A stretch of DNA of 64,000 bases from Echinococcus granulosus. Taxonomy: Eukaryota > Platyhelminthes > Cestoda > Cyclophyllidea > Taeniidae. Each line of letters opens with the position of its first letter. Positions within the stretch are counted from its first letter, which is position 1. Shown one piece after another: positions 49,387-61,753 of the stretch. The notes below the pieces were generated by a model, which did not search any database, had not been told where the DNA came from, and was given only the letters and a program-made list of their open reading frames with translations. The position numbers and the translations under genes were made by a program. The DNA lies in NCBI RefSeq assembly GCF_000524195.1, contig NW_020170535.1:62001-126000 (forward strand), in the 5' to 3' direction.

Positions 49387-49600
49387 GGCTGTAGAGACCC
49401 AAGTTTTTCATGAACACGTAAGGAGACACAATACTGGGGCAAAAGCACACATTGCTGGCGAACGGAAGGGCCGGGACGGGGGGACTACCAACATGGTTTG
49501 GAGGTCACTCCGCCCAGCGGAAGTCCAGAGACGAAGCCTTCAGTGCTTGTAGGACCAAAACGAAAAGTAAATAAAATGCGCAAAGTATTATTGCATGAAA
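49387..49600 (+). mobile_element. Solitary copy of the TGTAG terminal repeat
   Basis: Starts TGTAGAGACCCAAG. It carries GTAAGGAGACACAATACTGG, ACGGAAGGGCCGGGACGGGG, CCGCCCAGCGGAAGTCC and GAAGCCTTCAGTGCTTG, and ends GCGCAAAGTATTA. It lies about 100 bp past the exon at 49079-49288. Confidence 0.5.
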
Positions 49601-51475
49601 TCAACCTACGACAGTGGAATAATTCAATTACTTGTTCCAACATATCCATCAGCTGAATAAGGTGGACGTCAAGCTTCCTCGCAATCAAATATACAGGAGA
49701 AAAGTGGCACTCAAAGAACTGGAAAAAAGTATGGACGGACACACGGCGTCCCATAATCGAGATAGCCTACTAATTTGTCGCCTCGAAAAATCTTCACTGT
49801 GACAAAACTGAGGGGAAAAATCGCTAGACATATTCACAGACTGAAAAAAAAATGCGAATCTAGTAAGAAACATTTAAGAATGAGACAGGTTAGTTTAGCT
49901 AAATGCCAATTATTTTTAGGTGTGCGGCGTTGACCTTTTCATTGTCGTGTGATTTTGCCCTCCACCTGGCCAAGCCTTTTATAACGAAGCTAATTCCAGA
50001 ATCCCACGTCCCGTAATGTCTTCAGGCGTAACCTGGGTGGCACAGGGTGGTAGGAAGAAGGACCGCACTCGATGCAAAATTTAAAAGTCCATCCACGGAA
50101 AATTCACAGAGCAAAAGGCCATTTAATCGAGCTATCAAAATCCAGATGTGCGATGGTCATAAAACCAAGTAACATTAGGCCACAGGAGGTCACACTTCCT
50201 CTCAACCTCGAAATATAAATAACTTCTGGTGTTGTCTGCCGTGTCAAACCATGGGGACACGAGGCCGTTGACAATGGAGGAGGCATCTGCCCAGGCTCTA
50301 AAAGGCACCTGTACGCACATATGCGCACGTGGGTTTATGCGACCGTCAAAATGGAGGGTGTGTTTATGTCTTTCACTTGTTTACTTCACACATGGCCTGG
50401 TGCATTGTTAAGTATCCTCCTTTTCCACAAATTCGTGCATCAGCCCGACTGCTCTTTTGACCAGACGCCAATCATTACCGATCAAATGCCACCAATGTCA
50501 CTGCCAACTCTGTACAGACACCCAGATCGCTAATTGATAGCTTAAATCAATGAGACGAACCCGGGGAGAGACACAGTGGAGTGGTTTGAAGAAAATGAAG
50601 CCAATTTCCTGAAGCTTGGGACCCCGCTTGCAATCTCTGAGGGGGGACATTTGTTTGGCGTAATTCCCTCAACAATCATGGCGCCACAGGGCTTGTGCGA
50701 ACGGACTGAACTTTGCCCAGGGGGCAGGACGTCACGCATTCATGTTCTCCTGTATACGCATAAATTCAAGCGCTGCCAGCTGAGATTTTTGTTCGCTTGA
50801 AAAGCGTCCGATTTCTTTCCAGTGGAATTTCACTATTGCTGTTGTTGTTTTAGCCTCCTTGCCCTCCTGTCTCTTCGATTCACAAACTTTGGCACTTTGG
50901 ATCAGCATTAAGGCGGATTAATCAAATGTGATTTTATTTAAGGGACACTAGTTGTTGGACAGTGATTTTGCTGCGTATTTTTTTAGTATTTTTGTGGAAC
51001 AAAATTAATGCATCTCCTGCCAGGGTTCCAGAAAAGTCAACAACGCCAACGAATGTGACATTGACAGTTAAGAGGCAAAAATAAGCTTTTAATATTTAAT
51101 CAAGAAATAGGTAAAGATTTATTCGATAAATTGTGAGGTATTTGCATCCCATTTATTTCAGACCAAAATATAACTGTATCTCCGACCTTTTATGGACTAG
51201 GAAATATCAAATTGTCATCCATTTATCATAGTCTCTAGGCTGGTGGGATGATGTGTGCCTAATGGGCAAGCAATGATTCCAAATAACCTCTTAAAGAGGG
51301 TCAATTTAAATCAGATCAATTTTTGCTTAAAATTAAAAGAAAATGTGGGGAAGGAAAAGACTTCAGACTCTGATGCCGCACTTTGCTGCCTCGAGCAGAA
51401 ACGAAATCTGATACAACCTAAGTGCACATGCTGGAATGATAGAAATGCAGAGAATGGGATTTGTTTACATTATAG

Positions 51476-51589
51476 ATTTCATTTCAAAACTTGTGCAAGA
51501 AAGCTTTACAGCTTTTACCAGATATAGTGTGAATATTTGGGTTCACTATGCGCTTTTGGATACAAAAATAGAGTTAAATGATCGGCTAG
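51476..51589 (+). CDS. Candidate internal exon, plus strand, unknown protein
   Basis: Acceptor TTTGTTTACATTATAG and an excellent donor (CTAG|GTAAGG) bracket 114 nt of open frame, phase 1 to 1. The 37 whole codons give a helical peptide (FISKLVQESFTAFTRYSVN, WVHYALLDTKIELNDRL). It joins in phase to the candidate exon at 52714. Its link back to the exon at 49079 would need a further exon, or use of the 48799 phase-1 donor. Family not recognised. Confidence 0.45.
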
Positions 51590-52713
51590 GTAAGGTAGTG
51601 ATCAATGTAGCGTTAAACCATATCATGACATGTTTCCTGTTCCTGTAGACATGCTGAAAAACAACTCTTAGTATAGATGTTGACTGATGTCCATTGATGT
51701 TTTGGCAAGAGATACGAGTATTTAGAATAAAATTTTGAGGTTATTAATGTCTCCCAATCCAGTCCGCTCTGATGATTTCTCGAACTGGCATGAATGGATA
51801 ATTTGGAGGGGGAGTTAGTGTCTATGACCCCGACATGACGTTGAGCCCAGGCTAAGGCGACTGGTCACTATCATGACCTAGCAATCGGAAGACCAGACTG
51901 CTACTGACATTGACGATAGTCGTGATGGCCTTAAATGTAATCCCACTGAAACTTGGAACCTGAAAGTTCCGGAAGGCACGATGTGTGAAGATGTGAGCTG
52001 GATCATTACCTTTCATTGTCATGCTTAAAAGAATCGTTCGCTTTGTAAACATCTGATTTCATGATGAGCCAAACTCCAGATTTTAATGAGAGGAGGATCG
52101 CAGGAAGCGAATAAAGTATTGTTAGCGATTGAGATAAATCCGTTTAAGCCCTACTAAAATTCCGAATCGGCATTTGATTACTGACAAAACTGACACTTCC
52201 GGTTTGACACATTGACAGTGAGTTGATTAGGCAGTCTGATTAACTCTAATCACATCTCACCCTACTCCACCTCTAGCCTTCAATGAGGTCGTAGTGACCT
52301 TGATCATTACGGATGATTTATCAAGTTCAGGAGGAGCTAGGGGCCATAGACATGGCTAGGGGCCCGGCGCTTCCCTTTTTGTAACCAACCCAAAAACATC
52401 ATTGAATAAGACGTCGTGAATGAATGAATGCTACGGATTTAGACAAGGATCTTGAACATCGAGTCCTTTGCAAAGTCACCGGTATCAGAAATATGTACTT
52501 GGGTAACAGTTCAAAAGACTAAACACCACTTGTGATACCATTTTTTCTTTTCTTGGGATCGGTTGTTGATCGCTGAAATTGGATCTCGTCCCATCACCAG
52601 TTTCCGTATGCGACAGCTTTGGTGTTCACTCCAAGGAGACATCTTTTAGTCCAACTGCAAGGTGACTACAAACATTTACTTACCTATGATATATTATTTA
52701 TTAAAGCATACAG

Positions 52714-53060
52714 ATTTATATACATCCGATGACATCGAAATCCTCATCCAATTATGTCGTGTGTGCTTACTGCTACGACTAATAAACATCTGCCGTCCTC
52801 CCTCAAGTCGCAATAGCCTATGTCAGAATGAAGAAGAGAAAAGTAGACCAAATTGAAGGACTACATTGCAAGGAGGAAGTACAAACAGCGAAGGTCTAAC
52901 TAGTAGTGGTAGTATTCAAAAGAGGCATTTAAACATTTGCCAAATGAAATACGATTTACTTTGCGATCGAGTTAAGAATCTGTTGGACGACTTACTGACC
53001 TCCATGCTGCAAAGTACTTCATGGCTTCATAACCAATGGCAGCCAGAACAAGTTTTTAAG
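52714..53060 (+). CDS. Two candidate exons separated by a possible 30-33 bp intron, plus strand, unknown protein
   Basis: One reading frame runs across this stretch, broken by a single TGA at 52854-52856. The first part (LYTSDDIEILIQLCRV, then LLLRLINICRP) can start at 52714 (CATACAG acceptor, phase 1, fits the donor at 51589). It could also start at 52650 (TTTTAG acceptor, phase 0). The second part is hydrophilic then helical (MKYDLLCDRVKNLLDDLL, SWLHNQWQPEQVF) and ends at AAG|GTAGAG after 53060, or at AAG|GTAATG nine bases on. A short intron 52843-52872 (AAAA|GTAGAC to TTGCAAG) or to 52875 would remove the TGA and keep the frame. Otherwise this is a broken gene. Family not recognised. Confidence 0.42.
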
Positions 53061-54104
53061 GTAGAGAAGGTAATGGAATCAGAAGTAAGATCTTCAAATA
53101 ACTGATCTCTGCCTAATCATTGGTTTTACCAATTAAAATCTCATTAAGCCGAGGCTGAATCCCTTCGTTAGCCCATAATAGACAAGCTTTTCTACCTACA
53201 ACTTGGTCATATCTAACCTATTAACTCAAAAGCTGACATACATCAGCAAGACACTGTGGAAAAAACGTGTACCAGATTCCGAGACAATAAAGAGACAAAT
53301 GCAGGAATGACCTTTTGCTACCAAGTTCCAGTAGTCAGAAAGCACAGATTGGGCACGCAAAGAATGCGATGACGCTGGAAAAGACGAGAGAGCCAAACAG
53401 AGGAAGCTCTGGAAGATGCCTGAGCCATCTCCGAGGGCATTATAGGTGGCATAAGTTAGGGACAAAGCCCTATTTTGGGTGTGAGCGAAGGCTTGAAAGT
53501 TAGGCGAAAAGGTGGGACATCGGTGAGGCCAAGGTCAAATAAAGGGCAATCCAAAAGGTCACTATGCCCATTCTGCTCTCTTAGTGGTAAAGGTGGACTT
53601 TCAGTCGGACAGCTAACTGTCGCATTAGTCTGAAAGCATCGAATCCCTTCATTTGTCAGCTCAATTTAAAAGGCGAATTTGGGTCCCGATAGAACTTTGA
53701 CCAGAATTGGTTGAAGCCATCAATAGTTGATCATTCCAATGGGGGAGCCCATCGATGAAATAACGTTTCTCTTAACCAAAAATACAAAGATAGAAAAGTT
53801 TAGTGGAGAATATCATGGCACAGTGCCTCTTTCAGTTTCACATACATAAGCTGAGCTTAGAGCTTTATGATTTCCAAATAAAGCTAATCATTACCATAAA
53901 ATAAACACACTACTACAATTACATGGTGTCAACAAATTATTACGTGTACTTCAATTCATGTTTTTTTCAGTCCACCTCATTTGATGGTTATCCCATTTAG
54001 CTAAGCAAATGAAAAATAGCTCCGAGACACCTTAAATTTGCTCTCTTAAGAAGCGAGGGGAACATGTTTCCACCAAAATCCTTCCTTAAGCGGTAAGAAG
54101 TTGC

Positions 54105-54295
54105 AAGAAGGGCCGAGGGACTACTGGCATGGCCTGGGCTACTAAGAAGAGCCGCCATTGCATCCTTGTGGGGCGGCCTGGCCTCCAAGCCATGCCAGTG
54201 GCCCTCAAGCCCTTCCGTACAACGAGGAAACACATTCGGCCCAAGTATTACGTCTTCTAGGAAGTCTGGGGGAGCTGTAGTACAATCTGTGGAGG
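54105..54295. mobile_element. Head-to-head composite of two terminal-repeat fragments
   Basis: A plus-strand fragment (AGAAGGGCCGAGGGACTACT, then GGCATGGCCTGGGC) runs straight into a minus-strand copy (plus strand reads CCATTGCATCC, GGGCGGCCTGGCCTCCAAGC, CCTTCCGTACAACGAGG, then AGGAAGTCTGGGGGAGC). The two halves form a large imperfect inverted repeat around the GGCATGG/CCATGCC core. Confidence 0.4.
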
Positions 54296-55869
54296 CTTAA
54301 GGGCCTCCACCACAATTCGCAGAGTTGGACCAATTATCAAAGAATCAACCATGAAAACCTAACATGCTCATTTATTGCTGATTGTAAGGTGCGAAAATTT
54401 CTTTCGCAAGATACAAATTTTTGGGATAGCTGGGAAAGCATAAGGATGGCGACATCGGTTTAAACTAGTTGATTTTCAGATCTGAATGTTCCATTTATCC
54501 TTCCGTCTTGAATAGAACATTTTCCGAAAGAACTAATTAAATTTTTATAAGATCTCACTCATTAGATTAACGGAAACGCCAAGATCATTAACTTTAATTC
54601 CCTTAGCTTGAGGTCTCCTCTACTGTTAATTGTCGGGATGGAGATGTCATTGTGAAGGTTATTTAATTGGTGACACAGGCGCCTTCAATCGTGATGGAGA
54701 TTCGATTTTATGATTGCCTATAATCTAATCTTTTCTCTAGCAAGTGAGCTAAACTAATTATGGCACAAAAGTGTACGATTTTATGCGTTTACTAAAGATC
54801 CCCACTTGGGGTTTACAACCCTGAGGAGATAGGCGGGTGGGGGGGGTTAGCGTCTTGCCCACCTCTCGAAATCGTTCCAAGGGAAGTTGAAGTGCTTTCA
54901 AATCTAGGACAATAATTTACACATGTGCCCTTTCTCTCCTATACCGTGGTCTTGTAATTAGGATCCAGGGCTGTTCTTTTGCCAAGTAAAATTTTGTCTC
55001 GTACGACTTCAAGTATCCTAAATCAAATGCTATTTCAGGTACGATGTACTTTCCAAAAATGCATGTTTCACTGAATTTTACATGAGCTTAATACCGCGGA
55101 GTTTAGTCTTCATAGAAATAAACTTCATCTTTGTAATACCTATGAGACTGATTTCTAAAGAATAAAGCGGTGCATACGAAAACTACACTGAGGTGCAAAC
55201 AGTCTTGGGCTCAAGGAAGTCTCCGGCTACACAGCGCCATGACATTTTGCTTTCCCGTGCGTTCAAAACGTAGGCGACATCACAAAAAAGCTGAGCGATT
55301 AAAATTCACGTTTGTAAGACCTCTGCTTAAGTCTTAGAGTGATCGCCAGTGTCTCCCCTGTATTACACTTTTTAAAGGTTCGTAAAAGGTATTTTGCTGT
55401 GGGCGCAGGGACCGAACACCTGCTCGGTGGGTTACCATGCCTAGTATTTGCAGTTGTTGATCATCTTCTACCCAGTCATGACAAAACAATCTTTTTAGCC
55501 AGTATTTTTCAAGGGTCTAGGATAAGTTTTAGGTTATTTAAATGTGGGATAAGAGCTTAAGGTCATGACCCATCAAAGTGTCATAAAATCATCACGTCCC
55601 CAAAGGCATGGGAGTAGTGAATCCCATGGAGACATCTAACAATGGTATACTCTCGACATGATTTATTGTGCAATAAGTAACTTGGTTATAAACGAACTTT
55701 CAAGGTCCATAAAATGCAGGATTTTATGAGGACCACGCATCATGTATGAACAAAATCCAATAAGCCGTTTTAGAGACAGCAATAGGTTACATAATTCTCT
55801 CCTAAATTTAATACTTTGGTTGTTTGTCTAGCCCCCTTTTTTTATTGTGTGTGGGCTCTTGAGGCTTTG

Positions 55870-56015
55870 TATTTCCATTTTCACTGAGTGGAATGGCCTG
55901 CAGGCCATGTCAGTATCCCTTGCTCAGACTTTCCGCACTTCGACAGTACACATGCTGCCCTAGTATCATGCCTTCCGTCGACTTCGAGGAAGACCTGAGG
56001 GGCTACACTAATTGC
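55870..56015 (-). mobile_element. Degenerate solitary copy of the terminal repeat
   Basis: The minus strand begins TGTAGCCCCTCAGGTCTTCC and continues with GGCATGATACTAGGGCAGC, then a diverged CATGGCCTGCAGGCCATTCC core. The 3' half is lost or mutated. Confidence 0.35.
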
Positions 56016-58186
56016 ATTCCATTTTAAATGTTTGCCGTTGATATCCGTAAAATGGCACTGGGAAATGAATGAATAATTATCCAGAACAGGCAAAATGTGT
56101 GAAAAAGAAGAAACGAGGCTAACTAAATGGGCACACTTCTATAGGCTTTGATGTGTTGGTCTAGATTTTTCGCTTAAGTCACCGAAAAATTTCATCTATC
56201 AGCCAAAGATGCGTTAAAAGGTGGTTGATACTGAGTCATGCGCTTGCGCACATGCATCAAAAGCTCCAAGCCTGTGAAAGCGAAGTGTTTTTCTCAAAGT
56301 TATCATCGCATTCAAACCTGAGGTTCATCGCCAGGTATTAGTTATTTTTTGAGTCTCGATTTGACATTTTAGAACCCGGCCATTCAGCAGTTAAATATAT
56401 TGAGTAATTTGATAAAGCGCACCTGATAAATTACCGAAAATGATAAATTAATGAGCTCTTATTTAGACGTATATCGTGAAAACCGCTGGAAAGGCACTGG
56501 ACCCAGTTCCTTTTCATTGTCTGCCCCAAACCTGCGCCGCCCTGTATCATCTTCCGTCGATACTTGTAACGGCGTCTACAAAGTGGGTGGGGAAGTGGAG
56601 CGAAGGTAGCAGCTTCAGCTATCTGGATTGGGTGGCGTTCAAGGTCAACACTCGTCTATGTTGACTTTTAGAAGAAGACAACAATGTGGGCGCCTGGATG
56701 CATGTGCGCGCAATCGAACAATTGATCACCTGTCAGACGGGTGGCTGCTTGGCTCTTGGCTTCGTTGTGTATACCCTCTAGGTTTCTCACTGTCTTACTT
56801 GGTAATTACTCTCATCGATATTAGTCCAAAAAAGTTATCTGGCTTTAGATAGGGACTTAAAATATTTATTTATGAAGTTGTAATAACTTTTAGTCCAACC
56901 ATGCCATTTTGGTAAGGTTCGGAACATAGTTGATCAAATAGTGCATAGTATACATTTGTTTGAACGTACCTTTCAAGGTGGAAGAAACGCACCCTGAACA
57001 CGCTTAAACTGCTATATCTGCACCGTTACATTCATTGCTACCCCATCAAAGTGGATCTTCGTCCAACTGGTCTGTTCATTCAAATGGTATTGCGATCAGA
57101 GCAGAAGAGCAAATCACAAAGAATATTCCATTGGGTTTTAAGCGTATTCAGGATATCTTTTCTCCCCCGCTGGGGCCAATGGCGTCCTACCGTCAAGGGG
57201 ACCCTATTTACTGACTGCCAATTGCCTAAAAGGCACTATCAGACAAGCATTTGTTACAAGTGAGATTCTGATGTCACTGTCAAAATATCAAAGAGAATCG
57301 AAAATGAACAAAGGCCTAAAAGTTAACTAATTCAACACTTAGTCAAAGACGCGAATCTTTTGATCAACTTTCAAAGAATGGGTGTACACCTTGAGGGCAA
57401 ATGGAATTTTGTTGGCAAATTTACTAAGTGTATGTGTCTGAAACAACTGTTCCCATCGTATTGTACTTATCTGCATTTCCAACAAATGTCCCCACCGGGG
57501 AGGGTGTTCTAGCAGGGTGAAAAGTTGTATAAGGGAATTTGGTAGTAATTTGGAGATGAATAACATTGGGCTGTAAATCATAATGGAAACTAAAAATGGG
57601 TTAGTGAATACAGGATGAGTAGTGCCACAAGGTAGTCATTCATGTGTGGGTTGTTAAGAAAAAAATAAGACCAACTCATATTCCGACTTGCAGAACATAA
57701 CATCAGCACGCTATAAAGTGGGAATGACTTAATTTGGAGTGCACAAAAATAGCCAAGATGTCCCAGTGGGATGACAAGTAGAAACAAGTGATTCCACCCA
57801 CATACGACGCATTTGTATAAATCAGCGTCCTGACGTGTCACATCATACGATTCCACTCAGGCATAACAGAAGTAGGAATCATCACCTAGTAACTGCGTAA
57901 ATGAGCGGTGCAATTTTACATTACAAGTGTATTTTGCCTTGTATGGGCAGCCTCAATGTGGAGACTGAATATGAGATGCGACCTATGCCAAAAATCTAAA
58001 GTGATTGCAGTTGATGGAAAGAAACGGTAACCTTAATTTACCTTGATTTTTAGCTTCAACGAATGGTATATACTTCCAATAAGATTTAAGGTGAAAGAAC
58101 GTGTAAAATGAAAGAGGACTGGCATTCGCAGCTAGATTAAAACGGGGACTGTTTAAAAATGTCCAAAGAATAATTTCTAAGTAATG

Positions 58187-59060
58187 TAGCACTCTGAGAC
58201 TTCCTCAAAGAGGAAAAACACATATTACTTGGTTAGAATATGCATAGCTGACATACAGAAGAGGTGGAGGGCTACTGGCATGGTCTAGAAGCCATATCGC
58301 CCATCGGAAATACAATCGTGGAGCCTTAAGTGTCCGCGAAGTCAAAACGAAGAGTTAAATGAAGAGCATTAATAGCCTACCACTACTTCTGAGTGTCGCC
58401 CCCGGCGCTTTTCTTAGTCAACCTCCTGCATCGGCCACTACAGCGCAGTCAGTGGTGTAACCACACCCACACGAACCGACCGTGACAGTCACCAAGTGTG
58501 CGTGCAATTGAAAAGATTTCTGACTGCAACGCCACCGATTCCGCTTGAGGTTTCACCGGATATAGAGTTTCGCCCTCTCTGGAAAGTATTAGGAACAGGA
58601 AATGGTGCCGGTCATCACGTATGTCCGCCGTTAGTTGTAAGAACGCTGGCCAAAAAGCAGGGACACTTAATAAAGGATAAGGTTCGAAGTAGTTTTGTGT
58701 GGATAATGTTTTGTGTCTTTTCCTCCTTAAATCGAGTGGTCACTTCCTTGATATCTTTAGCCGGCTACCGCAGACAGCACGCAACTAGCTTTCCAGATGG
58801 TTTTGGCCATGGCCAGTGTCACTTTAAGAGACGTCATTTTAAACTCTTCTGTTAAGGGTTGTCACAGATGCTCCCCTCTGCATATTTCCTTCTTTCGTCA
58901 CGTTAAGGTTTAGCTTTTGTGGATGGAAGTCAGGTTGGGCATCCTTTATGATCTGGCTCGCACTGTGCAGCTGCCAATGTTATTCTAAGAGTCTGCTCTG
59001 AAGTCGAAAGGGGACAATACTAGGATTGCATGAGAACAGATTAGCCTAGGTTGGAAAAGG
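58187..59060 (+). mobile_element. TRIM-like non-autonomous LTR element, copy C, right end incomplete
   Basis: The left terminal repeat, 58187-58380, starts TGTAGCACTCTGAGACTTCC and carries GGGCTACTGGCATGG and GGAGCCTTAAGTG. The interior is close to copy A (TTTCTGACTGCAACGCCAC, CGTAAGAACGCTGGCC in variant form, TTCTTTCGTCACGTTAAGG). The right terminal repeat (about 58990-59050) retains only its first part (CTGAAGTCGAAAGGGGACAATACTAGG). The longest interior frame, 58496-58855 (119 codons), has no known domain. Confidence 0.55.
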
Positions 59061-60124
59061 TAAAAGAAGTTGTTTGCAGTTAAATCCCTTTTTCTTAGAA
59101 GGGGATACACATTTTTCAGCCTCCTACTCACAGTTTGTTATGGCGATGCTACACCATGCGACGCCAGTAGCTTTGTCTCAATGACGCAAATCGAGTACCT
59201 TGTATGAAAAAAAATTACATTGTAATCAAAATTCCTACCAGGTTCGTTTATGCTTTTTCCCACCTAATAAAAAATTTCACACACATTACTGTCCCTGGTT
59301 GGAGTGACGAGCACATTAAGCGGTGTAGTCCTAAGTTTTCATGCCCAATATCCTAAGGTTATTTGAAATTATATGTGCTTGATGAATGAAAACCGAATCA
59401 CCTACAGAGACTCTAGATTAAACACCATAATGTCCGATTAGTTTTGGATATTAACAATTTTTCACAATGGACGTAGACTGGGAAATATTTCGGCTGCTCA
59501 AAGCAAATATTCGTGCAATCTCCGCCCTATTTAACCCCCATCTCCTATTCTATGCAGTCTTTTAGAATAATAGCCTATCGCTGTTGCTTGCAGCACCATG
59601 GCTAACATTGCTACGACGCTGTCGCTTTCTGCTGCGCTGTAGCTGCAGCCGCATGCACAAACGCTAGCTAGCTCACTCAGCTAATCTTGATCCGACTCGA
59701 TCAAAGCCTCTGGCGGCTTCTTCTTCACAGCATCCCAACAACCGGGAGATTTATAATAAAAGAGTAGCTCCACTCCACGTCACTATTGCTGAGGAAGGCG
59801 TACTTTTTCCACCTAGGCAGCATCATTTCCGCTCCCAAAAATCTTACTTCACTTCACTTCACTTCCCTATGCTGCACTTCACTAAGGCTGGAGTCTGAAA
59901 AATGCAAATGGGCTCATGTTCACAGGCACAAACTTATGCATGCGTCATTTGATCAATATAAGTTTGCAGTTTTTCTTTTTCTTGATAGTATTTTTGTACT
60001 TCAGATTCTATTTGAGGAAGGAAAACGTGGTCACGCCTTGGTGAGAACAAAACTACATACTGTGCAAATCGTCAATTCAATGTAATACATTTATTGTTAT
60101 TTTAATTCTCGGTTTTGGTAACGG

Positions 60125-60262
60125 GACACTTAGGGCCTCCGCCATTGTGCCCCAGCCGAAAGGCCCGGTCTGGTCTCTAAACCCTACTGTGGGTCTGCCC
60201 GATTATGTCTTCTTTCCCCTTCCAGGCAAGTCTTGGGACGCTGCAGCAAATTCAGAAGAAAA
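60125..60262 (-). mobile_element. Solitary copy of the terminal repeat
   Basis: The minus strand begins TGCAGCGTCCCAAGACTTGCC, the same opening as copy A's TGTAGCGTCC. It has GAAAGAAGACATAAT, CCCACAGTAGGG and CACAATGGCGGAGGCCC. No interior sequence is adjacent. Confidence 0.45.
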
Positions 60263-60879
60263 CATCTATTTATTTGAGGGAAAGGGTTAACAATGCTTTT
60301 TGTTTTGTAATATTTAAGCAACAAACTGGATTTTCTGCTTCAATCAAGGTGAACATACGTGTAGGGCACACCTAATTATCAAGTATGAGTGAAAGGGCGC
60401 TTTGGTCTTAATTAACCGCTTTTCAAATTCTAACAGACTGAACTGGAGGATAATGCAAGGCGGTGTGAAAACAGTCAATTTTGCAATTTAATCAACCCCC
60501 TACATTAATTAGAAAATATCATTCATTCTGACTCATAAACGAGAACTCATTAAGTAGATACTTTCCTGTGCGTGATTGGTGATGAGGTGCAACAATTGTC
60601 GTTTTTTTCATTGGGAAGAATTTATGACTCTCTTCATTTGGGAAAAGCAAACCGTTTTAATATAACGGTGCATCTCTCACGATACACATACTTCCAAACT
60701 ATGGGCTGCTTCCATGACATCATCAACAATACCAAGTCAAAAGGTATCCTGTCCTTATGGTGATGGGTTGTTGCCCGAACACTTCAAATACCTTCGCGGT
60801 TTCCATTATGTTCGGTTTTATGTTATGAAAGAAATTTCTTAGCGAAAAAGTGATGAATACGAATAGGCCCCTAGGCTTC

Positions 60880-61010
60880 TCCGAAGTAGAAAGAAGACGA
60901 TGCTCAGGTATTGTTGACATACATAAGGGATGAAAGGCTACTGACTGGACGGCCCGAAAAGCCCCTAAGCGGTCCTTTACCAAAGCCGGGAGCTAAACAA
61001 TCAATTAACA
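60880..61010 (+). mobile_element. Degenerate solitary copy of the terminal repeat
   Basis: AAGTAGAAAGAAGACGATGC, GTTGACATACATAAGGGATG and AAAGGCTACTGACTGGACGG match the family. The 3' part is shortened (CCTAAGCGGTCC, AAGCCGGGAGCTAAACAATC). Confidence 0.35.
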
Positions 61011-61693
61011 AACCACATCAGACTCTATTTTCTACGATGGTATGCCAAAGATGAAGACTTTTGAGGCCCGGAACCAACCGTTTATTGACAGTACAGCTTA
61101 AATAGAATTTTTTTACCAAAAACTTTAGCTACAGGTAGTAAGTGATCCATTAAACTTTTTGTTAAAGAAAAAAATGTAATGCACGTAACCTTGCATAGGC
61201 TTAACTCTGACGCAACCAAGAATGAGTCAGACCAAAGTATAGGCTTTAAAGTGCTCGGAATGCTAGTGTATCTTTGGCAACAAACAGATAAAACAACATG
61301 AATGATAGCTTGACTACAAGATAAAATCGACATTCCAGCCTAGTTAGAAAGCATGAAGTTGGTTGGTTTTTCTTCTTTTCAGTAGAAAAGCGCAAAACAA
61401 TCAAACCGAAGCAGAAGGTAGATTGCTATTTTTTGCGGAATAACTAGTCTCTACCCCCAAAGGTCTCAGCTCAGATAGCATTTATGCGAGGTCCGTAAAA
61501 CTGCCTCACCTCTCGCACCTGCATACGCATGCATTATCACAGGCACAAGCGACCTTCTAGGTATCCACGTCCTGGCGACGACAATAAGAATGAACCAGCA
61601 CATACACATACACCCACCCACTTACCCACATAGGATGCAGTGATGAGACAACGACAACGACGATGACAACAACGGCGACTGCGCTACAACACG

Positions 61694-61714
61694 CCCGTCA
61701 GGACGGGTGAGTCA
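61694..61714. promoter_or_regulatory. CCCGTC/GACGGG palindrome followed by an AP-1 consensus
   Basis: Inverted arms CCCGTC (61694-61699) and GACGGG (61702-61707) are separated by two bases and abut TGAGTCA (61708-61714), the AP-1 core. The sequence around it (61.5-61.9 kb) is GC-richer, with ACA/ACG repeats and a poly-G. This suggests a promoter for the exons starting near 62 kb; it is motif evidence only. Confidence 0.3.
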
Positions 61715-61739
61715 TGAGGCGCAGACAATGTGAAGGGTT

Positions 61740-61753
61740 GGGGGGGGGGGGGG
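61740..61753 (+). repeat. G14 homopolymer in a promoter-like segment
   Basis: Fourteen G residues, followed by AAGTGAGGGAAGG. It lies between an AP-1-like site at 61708 and the candidate exon at 62007. Confidence 0.7.

Larger units (their letters stand above)
53070..58186. other. No convincing exon seen
   Basis: AT-rich with two terminal-repeat relics (54.1 and 55.9 kb). A G-rich tract (GGGTGGGGGGGG) lies at about 54836-54847. Open frames are under 90 codons and lack protein texture. Probably intron or intergenic. Confidence 0.45.

Noticed and set aside
59595..59640. Short first-exon candidate with perfect Kozak ATG (MANIATTLSLSAAL)
   Set aside because: Only 14 codons, a weak donor (GTAGCT), and no phase-compatible downstream exon found.
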